Source: Eimeria necatrix (lineage: Eukaryota; Apicomplexa; Conoidasida; Eucoccidiorida; Eimeriidae). From it: a DNA stretch of 64,000 nt. Location of the stretch: positions 37,714 through 101,713 of the forward strand of contig NW_013651795.1 in NCBI RefSeq assembly GCF_000499385.1, read 5' to 3'. Below, piece after piece: positions 33,394 through 45,300 of this stretch (within the stretch, counting starts at the first letter, position 1; every line of letters begins with the position of its first letter). The position numbers were made by a program, and so were the translations under genes. Under the pieces are notes generated by a model that worked only from the letters and a program-made list of their open reading frames with translations, was not told the DNA's origin and made no database searches.

Positions 33394-35796
33394 TTATAGC
33401 CTAAGCCACTCCTTTATAGCCGCGAGCACTTCATCGTTGCCTGGCTCTATCACCAGGTAGTGGCCCCTCTCCCCCTCCAAGATATCCAGCCGGCGTTTCT
33501 GTATATGCGCTCCCGACTCATTCATAAACCGTATGCTGCCCTGAAGAATGCAAGCAGAGGCAAATGCGAGGCCAAAAACAACTGAAGAAGATATTTTTAA
33601 AATTGCGCTGGCAGCTTCAGCGTCCCACGATAAAAAATTCAGAACCGATTCAAGGTCGCCTAACCTATGCAGTATAACCTGCGCTAAGGGTCTAACGGGC
33701 AGTCTTGCTGAATCATGGCTTTGAGTATTGGGAACTGGGCTCTAGGCCGTACTCCCCTGACGTGGCAATGCCCGTAGTAAAATATAAGTGGACTGAAGGG
33801 CCTCTGCTGCACGCCATGGCATTATGAGCCTGCTGTTGCTGCTGCTGCTAGTGCTTCTGCAGGTGCTGCAACTTTAGCTTGTGTTGCCGCTGCTGTATCG
33901 CTACTGCCGCTACTGCTACTGTTGCTGCTGGTTGTGCTGTTTCCCAAGAAGCTGACCTGTGGCTCCACGATAGAGTCCTCCCTGGCGTGTATAATTAGAA
34001 GGGCAATGTGCACTGGAATGAATTTCGCATTCAAGTGCACGCGAGGCACAGCAGCCATCACCTCAGCGGCCAACCGAGCCGGGATCTTCAACGGGCACGT
34101 CACCAGTGGGTCCTACAGTGCAGCAAATTAATGCACAGCCACAAAGATACAAAATAAAGAAAGCGAAATAAACATAAATATCACAAATGCTACAAGCGTT
34201 CAAGAGGAAACGTGTGCATCAACCTGCATCCCCATGGGCCCTATGGTGCAAAAGACGAATTAAGAAGCACCCCCGTGAAGATAGCGAAACGCACGTAAAC
34301 AGCGAGCACTCTGGGCGATGAAATGTGCGGAAACGCGAATATGAATTAATGTGGACACAAACTCATTACGAAGACAGTATGAAAAAGTACAGGTGGAAAT
34401 GTAGCTCGCTACCGCAACTAGGAATACTACTTAGAATACTTAGAATACTTAGGCCACATTTTTTGTCATGGAAGACAAAGAAAGCCTAAAAAAGGGCAAT
34501 GCAGAAACCTGAAATGAGTAAAGTCAACAGTATCGTTTTCGTGCGCGCCTCAAGCTTGTGGTGGGCACGGCAAAACCCCTAGCTAAAACCTCATGAAGAG
34601 TACAAAATTGAACGCAGAAGCCTGGATTGAATTACAGTAATGTAAATTTCTTATCCTACCTCGTTCTTCTGGTCATCAACCCACGGAAGCCGAGCCGGAG
34701 GCACCTTGACCACCCCCAAATGCGGAGCCACACGAGACAGAACTCCCCCAACTTTTGTCATGGTTCTGTTGTAGGCCCCCGAGCTGGCCTTTTCTATGGA
34801 CAGCATGGGCGCCAGAGCGACGCAGCCAACAATGCGAGGCCTTATGTCGTCGGAGGACCCACTGGGGGCCCCTGTGGGGGCTCCTGAGGGGGCCCCTGTG
34901 GGAGCCTCCGTGAGGGTACCGGAAGGGCTTCCCGTCGACAGCGCTGCCGAGGGGGCCCCTTCGGGGGGCTCCACGGGGGCCCCTTGGGTGGAGCTGTGCG
35001 GGGGCCCCTGGCGGGGGGGCCCAGCTGGAGCCTCCTGGTTTGGGGGCTCAGATGTAGGGGCCTCGCGGACAAGCCAGTGGTGCGTTTCGCCCATGATTTC
35101 TAACGCGCGAATTACTGAGAAGCCACCCATGGAAATGCCCACGAGGTAGATGGGGGGCGGCTGCTGGTCCCCCGAGGGCGCTGGGGAGCCCCCGGTGGCG
35201 GGCCTGGCGCTGATATCTGCGGCTACGAACTCTGCAAAGGCAATGACATCCATAGCGAAGTTGTCGAGGCGTTCGACGCTGCAGCGGCGGCCCTTCCAGC
35301 CCTCCGAGAGGCCAAAACTTTGCAGGTCCCCGGCGTAGACGGAGCAGCCCCAGCGGTTGAGCTGCTGCACCCAGCTGCCTTCGTAGATGCACCAGCGCAG
35401 GCACTGTCGGCCTATTGGCCGTACAGCCTTAGCTTTCCCTCTGCCGCGTCTTTCCTTTGCTGCTGCTTCAGGTGCTGCTGCTGTTCCTGAGGCTGCGGCG
35501 GGTGCCGCTTGCGCTGCAGCGCCTGCTGCGGCGCCCGCGGGCGCGGCTGCAGCCGGGGGAGCTGGAGAAGGCAAGTCGGGCTCGCCTGGGTTTAGGTGCC
35601 TTAGAAATTCGAATCTCGCGTGAGTCTGTACACCGTGAATAAAGAGAGCCACCGCTTTCGGCTGCTGCACCCGCCACGCATACAGCGCCAGCTTCAGGCC
35701 GCTGGGGCTCATCACAGACTCCACCGCGGGAGAGCCATCCAGGGGGTACAGCACCTCCCCGGGGGCGGGGAGCCTGGGCCTGAATTTCCGACCCAT
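33394..35796 (-). CDS. alpha/beta serine hydrolase (monoglyceride lipase/lysophospholipase-like), 3 exons
   Basis: Exons (minus strand) are 34660-35796, 33957-34112 and 33394-33540; phases are all 0 and the product is 479 aa. The oxyanion-hole motif LFIHG is at about residues 51-55. The nucleophile elbow GISMGG places the catalytic Ser at 222. Exon 2 supplies the acid in HAREDS (Asp about 425) and exon 3 the His in GERGHY (about 458), so the triad is complete and split over three exons. The architecture matches the Hydrolase_4 (PF12146-like) family, which includes monoglyceride lipases and the Plasmodium PST-A lysophospholipases. An Ala/Pro run (about 75-115) and a Pro/Gly/Thr-rich insert (about 240-310, possibly in the lid region) are additions. 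No signal peptide or membrane helix is evident. The substrate is unknown; a lipid ester is the likeliest guess. Confidence 0.88.
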
Positions 35797-38294
35797 GTCT
35801 ATGTAGGTTCGCGACTAAGAGTCTACGGGCTACGGCTCCGCGTTATCGTCTCTAGCACGCAGCAACGTGCCAGAATTAAATCTTCCGGTATCTGGAGTTG
35901 ACGACAATATTCAAGGATGCCGTATTTGTGAAGGAAAAGAAACGGAGGAGTAGCACGCGGCGGCTGTGGGTGCGGCAAGACCTACAAAAATGCTACTCAA
36001 GTCAGGCTCTGCTGAGGCATGCAGCGCAAAAATTCGCCAGCGACGGCCAGATATTGGAAAAGGTACGATTCAATGAAGAATTTCGATTTGCAAATAAAAT
36101 GGACCAAACGCTGAGACTTTTGTGGCATACAAACAGAGACAGTGCCACGCGAGCGTGCTATCTAGACACTGATCCCAACCCCAAGCAGAGCAACGGCTGC
36201 CCTTCTTGCGGAAACCCAGCAACAAATTCACCCGGTTATCTTTATTTTTTATTTAAGCAGCTGCTAAATAATTTTGAAACCAAAATAATAGCTATTTGTC
36301 GCCGTCCACCCCCAAGGTAACCTGTATTCAAGGCATGAACGTGAATCTTCGGAAACAGCACAGATCTCATACACGCCACTCCGCAGAAGTGCGAAGGAGA
36401 TCGACGTGCACATCCTGTACACCCAAATGCATGCAGCATAGGCTCATATATGCGTTTGTTTGTGATGCTCACATGATTGCACACCAGCGTTTCGAAGGAT
36501 GCGCGTTTGTCTCTCTAATAATATTCCCCACACCGGTATACGTTGCCCTGAGAAAGGTTATCGAGAATTTTCTGTGTAGTTGTTGGTGTACTTCTCTCCA
36601 TAACGGCACAATGCTCAGCAGCAGACCAGTTTAGCTAAAACATGGTCTATTGTAGCGGCGGAGAGGGAAAGAGACCTGTGCACGGCGATCTGTTGGCACC
36701 TTGGCCACGAGCGCCCATGAGCCCTTCGCGCGCCCAACCGACTAAGCAATCTTAGATTGATGGTGTAGATAAATGAAACACTAATATGTAGTGTGCTATG
36801 GATATTTCAGAGAAAAATCCGGCTGCCAAGAAGTCCTGGGACAAGCCCAGCAGTGCCGAAAAATGAACCAGCTGATAGCCACTCAGGAGTCGTACTTACG
36901 GTACGTTACACTAGGAAGCCTAAGATGAGAAGGGAGTGATACTGGCTAAAGACTTTGTCTTATGCCGTTCCAACTGGCTTAATGGTGTTCTTTCAAACAA
37001 ACGGCACCCAGAAGCCACATCAAGCTGCAAGCCTCTGGGCTTGTCCTGCTCCCGAGCTGCAACGAGGAGAGCGCTATGCATTCCCACCCTTCCGCTCGTC
37101 AAATACCACATTTCACCCGATACTTTGGCCTCTTGATAAACAGCAACAGTCCAATCAATGCAGGGAAGCCCGTAAGCCGTTTACCCAGTGGATCGCTCCC
37201 TCAACCCCTCTACGCCACTGGCCACCCACGAGCAAAAGAGCGATTAATATTTCCCAAGTCTTTGCTGTATCTCTTACTGCTGTTTCTAATCTCTGCTGTA
37301 GCTTCCACTTCTTCTGTTAGTTGCTGTTCACGCTCTTGTCTAGTCACTATCTTCACTACGTTGCGCCTCCAGGGCACTTCCTTGAACTTCGCTACCGAAG
37401 AAAGTTTTCTCTACCGAAACGCCAAAGTAATCTGTCTACCCAAAACGCCAGTGACGTGAGTATTCACTAGGCAGAAAGTGATTTTAGCCGCCGCTCTAGC
37501 CACTGCATAAGGAGCAATGAAACGGAGATACCACTATAGGGCTAGCCGTTAATAGCTCACCGTAATCTGCCAGTCTTGAGCCTCAGCCACAAGCCCATAG
37601 CTCTACCCAGAAACAGCTCCCCGTCAAGCTACCCAACGCTCACGCCTTGCAGTAGCTTAAATGCTTGAAGCGCCAATCACATGCAAGTGGCGCTTCATGA
37701 CTCACAAAGACACCGGAGAAAAATGTTAACCCCCGGGTGTTCGAAGAACTACATTTAGGATCTAAAAAGAGCTTTCACGTCACGAAGATCGAATACTTTG
37801 CTGTATGCATCTGTCTATCGACAAGGTTTGCTTTATGTAAACAAACACTCGAACACTCCCCCTAAGCGTCGCTCCTGTGATGCCGCTTTGTCAAGGGTTT
37901 ACGATTTAACTTCGGTGCTCAAAACATTACCGAAAAACAACTAGGACGTACGCTTTGGTGGCAGCCAAACAGTCAGAGAATGGAAAAAAAATACAAGCCT
38001 ACTGGGCAGCCGCAGAAAGCACGAAGCCACTCTGCTCATCTAGAACTGTCAGCAATGGCCTCAAGTCAAGCTCGAGCTGTCCCCGGCAGATGTTCACAGA
38101 GACAGACCGCACATTACATTAACCGTAATTCCTTACGGACTGCGACTGATCCTTTGTTTCCTCAGTGTATTCAAGTATTTCGGCGGGGAGTGAAAAGGTG
38201 AGGTAAAGAGAACAAAGTGGCCACGGGCACTAATACTGGGCCTCTAGGTCTTTTGAAGTGCCGTGCTGACTTTGTGCGATGAACGCCAAGCACT
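35797..38294. other. intergenic, nothing recognised
   Basis: This is repeat-poor DNA without protein-like frames or consistent splice pairs on either strand. It should hold the promoter of the serine hydrolase near its left end and the 3' flank of the COPI-associated gene at its right end. Confidence 0.45.
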
Positions 38295-40382
38295 TCAAAT
38301 TGGGCGCCAAACTTCACCACCTGATTTCTGCAGCTAAATAATTTGGGTTTATCATGAAAATGCTGGTGGGGTGATGTTTTCCGGCTCGATGGCCCGGCCC
38401 AGCCCGACTTCCTGTTCAGGCCCGTCCTGCAGTGGGCGCAGCACTCAACAGCAAGCTCTGATAGTTAAACAGTGGCATATCTAGTCAAATGCTCTAGTGA
38501 TCACCCATAACAGAGCAAACGTGAAATGCAGCAACTCCTGGCTCACTGAGATTGCGATGCCATGCTGCTGCAGCTCCTGGCGCATTCCAAAGTGGACAAG
38601 AACACATACAATGCCCATGCTGGCGGTGTAAATGCCTGCGCGATACTCAGCAGAAAGACGACAAGATGCCGCCTTGGCAAAGATGCAAGTTCCTCATGCA
38701 AAGAGGCTTTAAGGCATACTCAATGAACCCTCTTTCTCCGTTTTGTTTCCTCGCAAAGACGCAGTGAGGAGAACAGATAAACTGACCGGCAGGCAGCAAG
38801 GCAGACAGATGACCAACTAGCAGATGAAACAGTACAAGGACTGGCTCAATAGAACAAAATAAGGAATAAAGAAGCAAACAGACAAACAAACAATGACCAC
38901 TTAGACAAATGAACAAAACCAAGTAACAGGAAACTCACCCACGAGCGCCAAGAAGAAGGAACTCCTCCAAAGCGACAGCGAAAGAGAGCCTGAGAAGAGC
39001 ACGTTGAAGAAATCACAGAAGCTGCATATTAATTTACTCGATATGACTCACATATAATTTGTACATAACTTGCGCCAGCAGCAACAGGACTCTCTCAGCC
39101 CTCAGTCGAAAAGGAATTGGTCTCAAGGGTTAGCAGCATAGTCTTTGATCCAGGAGGCCTCACCGTAGAATATATAGAAGCAGCCTTTGCCCCCCGGTAC
39201 AGTCAAAAAGCGAAACCACGAGAAAAAGAAAGGCCGCATGCGCTCAAGTGGTGGTATGTCTTTAGCCTCTACGGCCATAGTCAGCAGACCGAACAACCTA
39301 AACAACCACAAGGCGCCAGAATTCTCAAAAAATAGTCCAAAGCACCATTTAATAAGGGCCAATTTGTGTTGTTAGCTCTGTTCTGCGAATGTTACTTGCT
39401 TTCATGGGCACCTTTTGCAAACTACTCAATCGTGAGCCGCCGCGGCCTGCGGTGGCAATTGGTTGCTTCTCTTCACACTTAAAGTCTAAGGCAGCGGTTT
39501 CGGTTGAGTTTAATCCTTACACCAAATAAACTTGCAAAATGTAATTCGAGGGCTCGACAAGGATGGAGAAGATGTTAATGCAGGCCAAGCCGGATGTCAC
39601 AACCGTCATGAGGCCCCCTACAAAAGACAGAAACTCAACTTATTTTCTGCAGTTTCCTCCTTTGCTACTCCATTACTTGCTTTCTAAATCATACGAAGCC
39701 AACTGAAGTGCATGTCTGAAGGTGTTCGGAACATGCTTAGGTAACAGAGAAACCCCCCTAGGCCGCGCGCGGTTTAGCGCTCAAGGTTCAGAGTTCGAAA
39801 TAAGTTTTCAATACGCAACTCACCGATAAAGCAAAGAAACCGAAGAGGCTTCGGGCCCTCCCCCAGGAACTCTGTCGCCTGCTGCAGCACTTTGCTGCCG
39901 CCGCTCAGTAATACCTCCTGGAAACGGCTCGTGGCGCCGCCAGGGCCCCAACCGCCTTCTTCTCCTGCACCTCAGCAACATAAAAACAGATAAATCAATG
40001 CATGCAGCTCTTACAAGCAGTCATTCACTTGTAAGTTTGGAGGACACCGACGGGCCATCGGGAAGCGGCACTGTGCCGGGAGTGTCTCTAGGAGGAACAC
40101 CTAACAACTGGCTGCCCTTTCGACTATGCAAAAATGCCTTACCCATAATTAGCAGATGAAGGACCTGAAGCGATCAGCACACCTGGTGGCTGCAGTTGTG
40201 GCTTTGGGTTCCACAAAGGCCGCTGGTCCCCAGCACTGCACGCTCGGCTACACAGAAACGCCGTAGCGAAAAGTCTACAGTCTCAATTACTGGCTTGAAA
40301 ACGGAAGTTCACCAAGAAAAAGCACAATAAACTAGCTGGAGGCTACAGAAATCCCGTGCTACACACCTGGCCTCCCACCCAT
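38295..40382 (-). CDS. COPI-associated (TVP15-like) multi-span membrane protein, about 8 exons
   Basis: The phase-consistent chain is 40367-40382, 40183-40247, 40029-40116, 39824-39964, 39521-39617, 39164-39297, 38547-38635 and 38295-38333, giving about 222 aa. The middle exons join into successive hydrophobic helices: PLRFLCFIGGLMTVVTSGLA, then YILQVYLVLFGLLTMAVEA, then RFLTVPGGKGCFYIFYG and YTASMGIVCVLVHFG. The order of helices and the F-x-GGKGCFYIFYG hairpin resemble the COPI_assoc family (PF08507; yeast Tvp15), which are Golgi/late-Golgi vesicle proteins. The four central exons (39964 to 38547) are well supported. The N-terminal exons and the 13-codon last exon are inferred from splice phase only. 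Unlike the genes at 8-31 kb, it carries no triplet runs. Confidence 0.65.
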
Positions 40383-42349
40383 CGTATGCAGGGCCGACAC
40401 CGTTGTGGCTGCGGCTGATGGAGGACCGCTGGCGTGAAAGTAAGAGAAAACACGAAAATTTCATGTCTCAAGTATACTGAGGCCTAGAAACACAATTATG
40501 CATTGTCTTAACAGTTATTCCTTTGTTATTTGCGCGCTTCAGTATTGCCTTTATGTGAAGGGCTCCGCTCCTTCCGCTCAATAGGGCGGGCAGCATACGC
40601 CAGGCTTTCGCTTTGTAAACGAAGTGCTTGAAAAAGGAAAGCTTCTCCAAAAATTTGCACCTAAGAAATTCAGCTAGAAGACGCAGTTTGCATCTTGCAG
40701 TAACGTCATGGCTTGGCGCATGCTTGTCACCGTTTAAATTACTTGGGAGGATGGATATGGTATGCTCACTGTTGAGCGACACAAGTTTTTTTCACTCTTG
40801 TCGCTTCTCGAGATTGACAAGAAGGAAGCGATAGTAGTATGCGGGTCAGCCACTCCAACTGATTAATCCGGGCTCAGCTATTGGGTCCTTACTAGGGTTA
40901 CATATGAATAGTCAGCTTCCGCGTACACAGTTCCTGATGGTCCCATGACGGTCGCTGTTTCGTTCGGTATACCAGCCTGTCAAAATACAGAACCATAGTT
41001 GCGCTCACTCACACTACCTCACAACGGTCTAACTCCGCTTGTGTGGCTCCGTGGGGCATTTATTCGCAAATTCGGAGAGTTACAGGAAGTCATGCCGCCA
41101 TGTTTCCGAGAGGGAATCCTGCATGGCCTTCAGGATCACTGGCATCAGTGGCCCTTTAAGAATGCCTACAGGCATGCTAAGCTACCTAGCGTGGAGGGTT
41201 TTACTGTTACATTAGATTGCGCCATTGTAACTTCGCTGAGAGCGGGTACACTGAGCTTACTTCGACAGGCGGAAATCCAAGGAAGATGATATGACACTGT
41301 TACAACAAAAATTTCCATTGTTTGCGTGCCAAAAACTGGCCCGCCATGCGAGAAACTGTTGGCAAAGCAGGTGGGCCTTTTCGATGGCGCAAGTGACAAG
41401 ATGTTATTACATTGGAATTCTTTTCCTTTCAAGCATATGACACAGTTTGTAACTATATTCGCACAGCCTAATTCTCGGCATGGTAATTCAGCAGGAGTAG
41501 ACCTGAATATTCCAATCCGGCGTGGGCTGCTCAAAGCTGCTTTTTGGTATTGTGTAAGGAATTTGAAAAATTCATCGCGCAAGTGTTTATCGAAAACAGC
41601 ATTGTTTCTTGAGACTCATAATACGATGTGAAATTGCGAGAAAGCCAGCGCCGTGAGAGCCTTGTATCCTTGAACAGGTGTCGCGTGGCATGCATTGGTG
41701 ACGTCCGGCGAAGGAGAGATAACGTCAGCTATGCCGCCTCTTCATAGCCATAGCACGCTTGTTTAGCCAGAAAAAAGCAGTCTGCATAGTCATAGAGATG
41801 ATGCGAAGTATGCACACAGCCTCTTGCGGTACAAATCGAAAAGCCAAGTCATGATCATCATGCTCCGGCATAGATTACTATAGAGCTTAGTGCTACGCGG
41901 AAAATGCAGGTTGATGCATTGCAGCCTTTTGCTGTGTGGGCACAGCTCTCACTAGAAGTTCGCAGAAGGACTGCTACAGCATACAAAATAATTTTCTTCC
42001 GTCCTTTTTCCCGAAGGGGTAAGCAGCTCAGTGGCAGCTGTGCACCGCCATGAAGACAACATCCCATAAATACTACAATGATGCTTAGCACTTCTGCTTG
42101 CAAAAGTTAACGTAGTCGAAGTTTGACATATTGAATGCGTAGGTGGGGCTACTGCAAGTTCTCTGGATCAGCTGGCATGATTCCTTCGATCGCATCTGCA
42201 ACAGCAGTTAGCAAAGGCAGGATTCCGCCTACAGCAAAGCACTCTAGGAGTGCTGAGGCTTTAGAATGCGACGTAGGCTTGGTGGTGCTCTTTGGCCTCC
42301 CATTCATCATTAACTGCCGATCTGTACTACGCTATCTTGTAGTAAGAAG
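40383..42349. other. intergenic, nothing recognised
   Basis: There is no frame with domain character and no triplet tract. It lies between two minus-strand genes, so it should contain the promoter of the COPI-associated gene and the 3' flank of the large 17-exon gene. An upstream first exon of the former could lie between 40,383 and 40,450. Confidence 0.45.
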
Positions 42350-45300
42350 TTAGCGCTTGCGCTGCTCTGGATATCTTGGAAGCTCCGACTTGCGTTTATC
42401 ATAGTAACCTGGTATGCTTGCCCAATTGTGGCGCAGCCTTGCGCTTCTCGGTTTTTGAGGAAGCAGCTGCTGCTGCTGGAGCTGTTCTACCTGCTGCGAT
42501 ACTCCACTTTCCAAGAAACTTTGGTCCACTTCCTTTTTCAGATGCTCGCGCCCTGTAGACTTTCTTGTGATCGTGAGTTCCCCTGTTTCCCCTTGTGGCC
42601 CTACGCATAGCGAGCGCCACATATTCCACTTTCTGTTCTCGGAAGTATTCAAGTACTCAAATAACACATTAGAAATGCCACGTGGCAAACCGTTTCCGTG
42701 ACTTGTTACTTTTTAGCTGTTTAACATGCTTCCTACTGCTTTGCTGTCCTGAAAGCGGCATTGGGTTTCTTCCCTCAACATTGAGATATGTCTGCGCAGC
42801 CACCCCCTCAGCAAATCGACGGGCATCCATGCACACTGCTAATTTCGGACCAAAGGCCCAAAGGGAATATCGAATCTCTGGCGTTTGTATGCACGGAAGG
42901 CACACGGAGCTGGAACATTTTACGCATTCATGTATTACGGAGCTTTCATAAAATGGTCCCCATGACTTTCTGGGAGTCGTTTTCAAAGGAGCGGGGGCTC
43001 CTTGCCTTCATAGTCTTCGCAGGAACGTTGCTGGCATTGCAGCGAGATCTTTCCAGTATTTGTTGCCTTTTGCGGGATTGTTTAGCAACAGGGACAACTC
43101 GCCAAAAAGCCTCCCACTGGCTCTGAATATTTTCTTCCTCCTCTATGAGAGGGCTTTGTACCTGAGGCCCTGCACCATTTTCGTCGTTCCTCATCTCGGC
43201 AACAACTGTACAAGCCCTGGTTTTGTTCTCATGTCTTTTCTCATCTTCACAGAGTTCTTCATTCACCACTGTCGATAAACAATGCAGGGGCTCATTAGCC
43301 TGAAACGACTGCGGCGCAGCAACTTGCCTCCGAAACTTGCTTCTTAATGCAGCACTGGAACAACTATGGTAGAAATATTATAAAAATGAGCTCTTTAAAG
43401 AGCACGCAACTTTGCCTTCGGCTAGCCTATGCCCACCAATTGGGTTCCATCGCCATCAAGGCAGTTAGCCTGATGTCCCGACGTTTCCCGCGCAGCGTGG
43501 AGGACGTCTTCTGAGCAATGTTCTTTGGAAACTGCGCGGTTCATAGATTTCTCCTTCTGGAAGGAACTCCTTAACTTGACCCCGCGTGATTTCTTATCTT
43601 TTGCTTTGTTCATGGCAGCAAACGAGATGTGCGTACCAGACGCACAACGCGGAACCATTCGAGGTCCTCGTAACTCGGAATACATGTAGTGGTGTTTTCT
43701 GTCCTTTTGCGCAAGCATGCGCACCCTCGGATCGGTATGCGTAAGGCTGCCAAGCATCTCGCACAGCATTACTCGGCTCGTCCTGAAAAAAATAATGCAC
43801 AGGAATCTAAAAGGCTCCCAAGCCACCGCATTTAGCTGCAGCCCGCGCTTGCCTCTTTGCAACGAAATGGCGCCTCCAAGCAGCTCCTGTTTCCCTGAAC
43901 AAGAGAAGTCATAATGGGATTTTCAGCTCACGAGGAAATCTTATTGTACATGGTAGATTTCGGACCAACACTCTGCCGCTGGGGTTCCTGCGGTAGTCTC
44001 TGGAATGCTCCTGAATCACATGCCCCAGTCTGGCAGCAGCCTGACTTTTACAAGTGCATTTCGCGTAGAGTCAGCTACAGCAGCTAAAATGCCAAAAGCA
44101 GTTGAAGCCAATTTTGCATTTCCCCCCCAAAATTAAAATGGCAACCTTCATAGCACACAACGAATACACAGAAGCTGCACCCTACATTCACGACCTGTGT
44201 TGATGAACGAAAGGTTTCACCTGGGCAATTCCAGTTCGTAATAGGTTCAAACACTTTGGGATCCCTGGTGGATAAAAGTTCTTGTTGTTCTTTTTGAAGG
44301 CGTAATAGCTTGTGCTGCGGGTCTTCATCTCCGGTATGCTGTTGTCTCGGCATTGACAAATCTTCACGGAACAGCTGGAGAATCGAAGGCTGCTTGTATA
44401 CCTCATCTTGCAGCTCCTTTACCTGCAGCTCTAGCTTTTCCGTGCACTGCGTGAGGTCTAAAGGAGAGCACAACGTCTGGAAGCATTCTATTGCGGAAAC
44501 AGGCGGTTTTGGGCAGTTCGCTTGGTACTTCTCCAACTGAAGAACACGCGAATATGAACATGGCTGTAACTGCCCTTCGTGAGGTCTCATGTTGCGTTTC
44601 GTTGTGTGCCTCGAAACACTGCAGCAACAGGCACTTTCATCAAAATCACAGTGAGCTTTTCATCTTTTCTGGAAATTGCGCAACTATTCAGTCCAACGAG
44701 CCAGCAGTGCAACGTGCTCATGACGACATACCCTCTTCTGTAACTGCTGGGTATGTGGGTGGGCGTCAATAGCAGGAAACCTAAGAAAGGCAAGCCAGGA
44801 GTACACTGTCAAAGAGCATTCGTGATATTCGGTGGATATCGGAAATTTTGATTGGCAAAGCCTACCTTGAAAAATACCCCTGCTGATCAAAAAGTTGCGC
44901 GAATAGCGAATTAATGCGATCAGCGAGTTCCAGCTGGAGCTGTTTCTGTCCCAGCAGTTTGGGCAATTGCTGTCTCAACGCCCAAGCAATGGCGTCCTTA
45001 ACAGCGAGGACCGACAATGGGCAAATGAGGGAAATGCCAAATGCTCCAAAGTTGGCCTGCGCAGAAAAAACATTTCACTAAATCCTCTTGAACAGCAGCG
45101 TTCTTGGAAGCAGAAGGGCAGCTTGCAAGCATTGTCACGTTAGTTGCTTGCTGGCAATATACACTGCTGTACAGGACGGCGAAACACACTTTTATCTTTT
45201 CCATGACATCTCGATAAGCTATCTCAGCGGCCGCTAGGGCTCTCAGTCTTCTTCTGCAAGTGTTGAGCGGGATTTGAAGGTCCTCGTATTCTTCTAGGTT

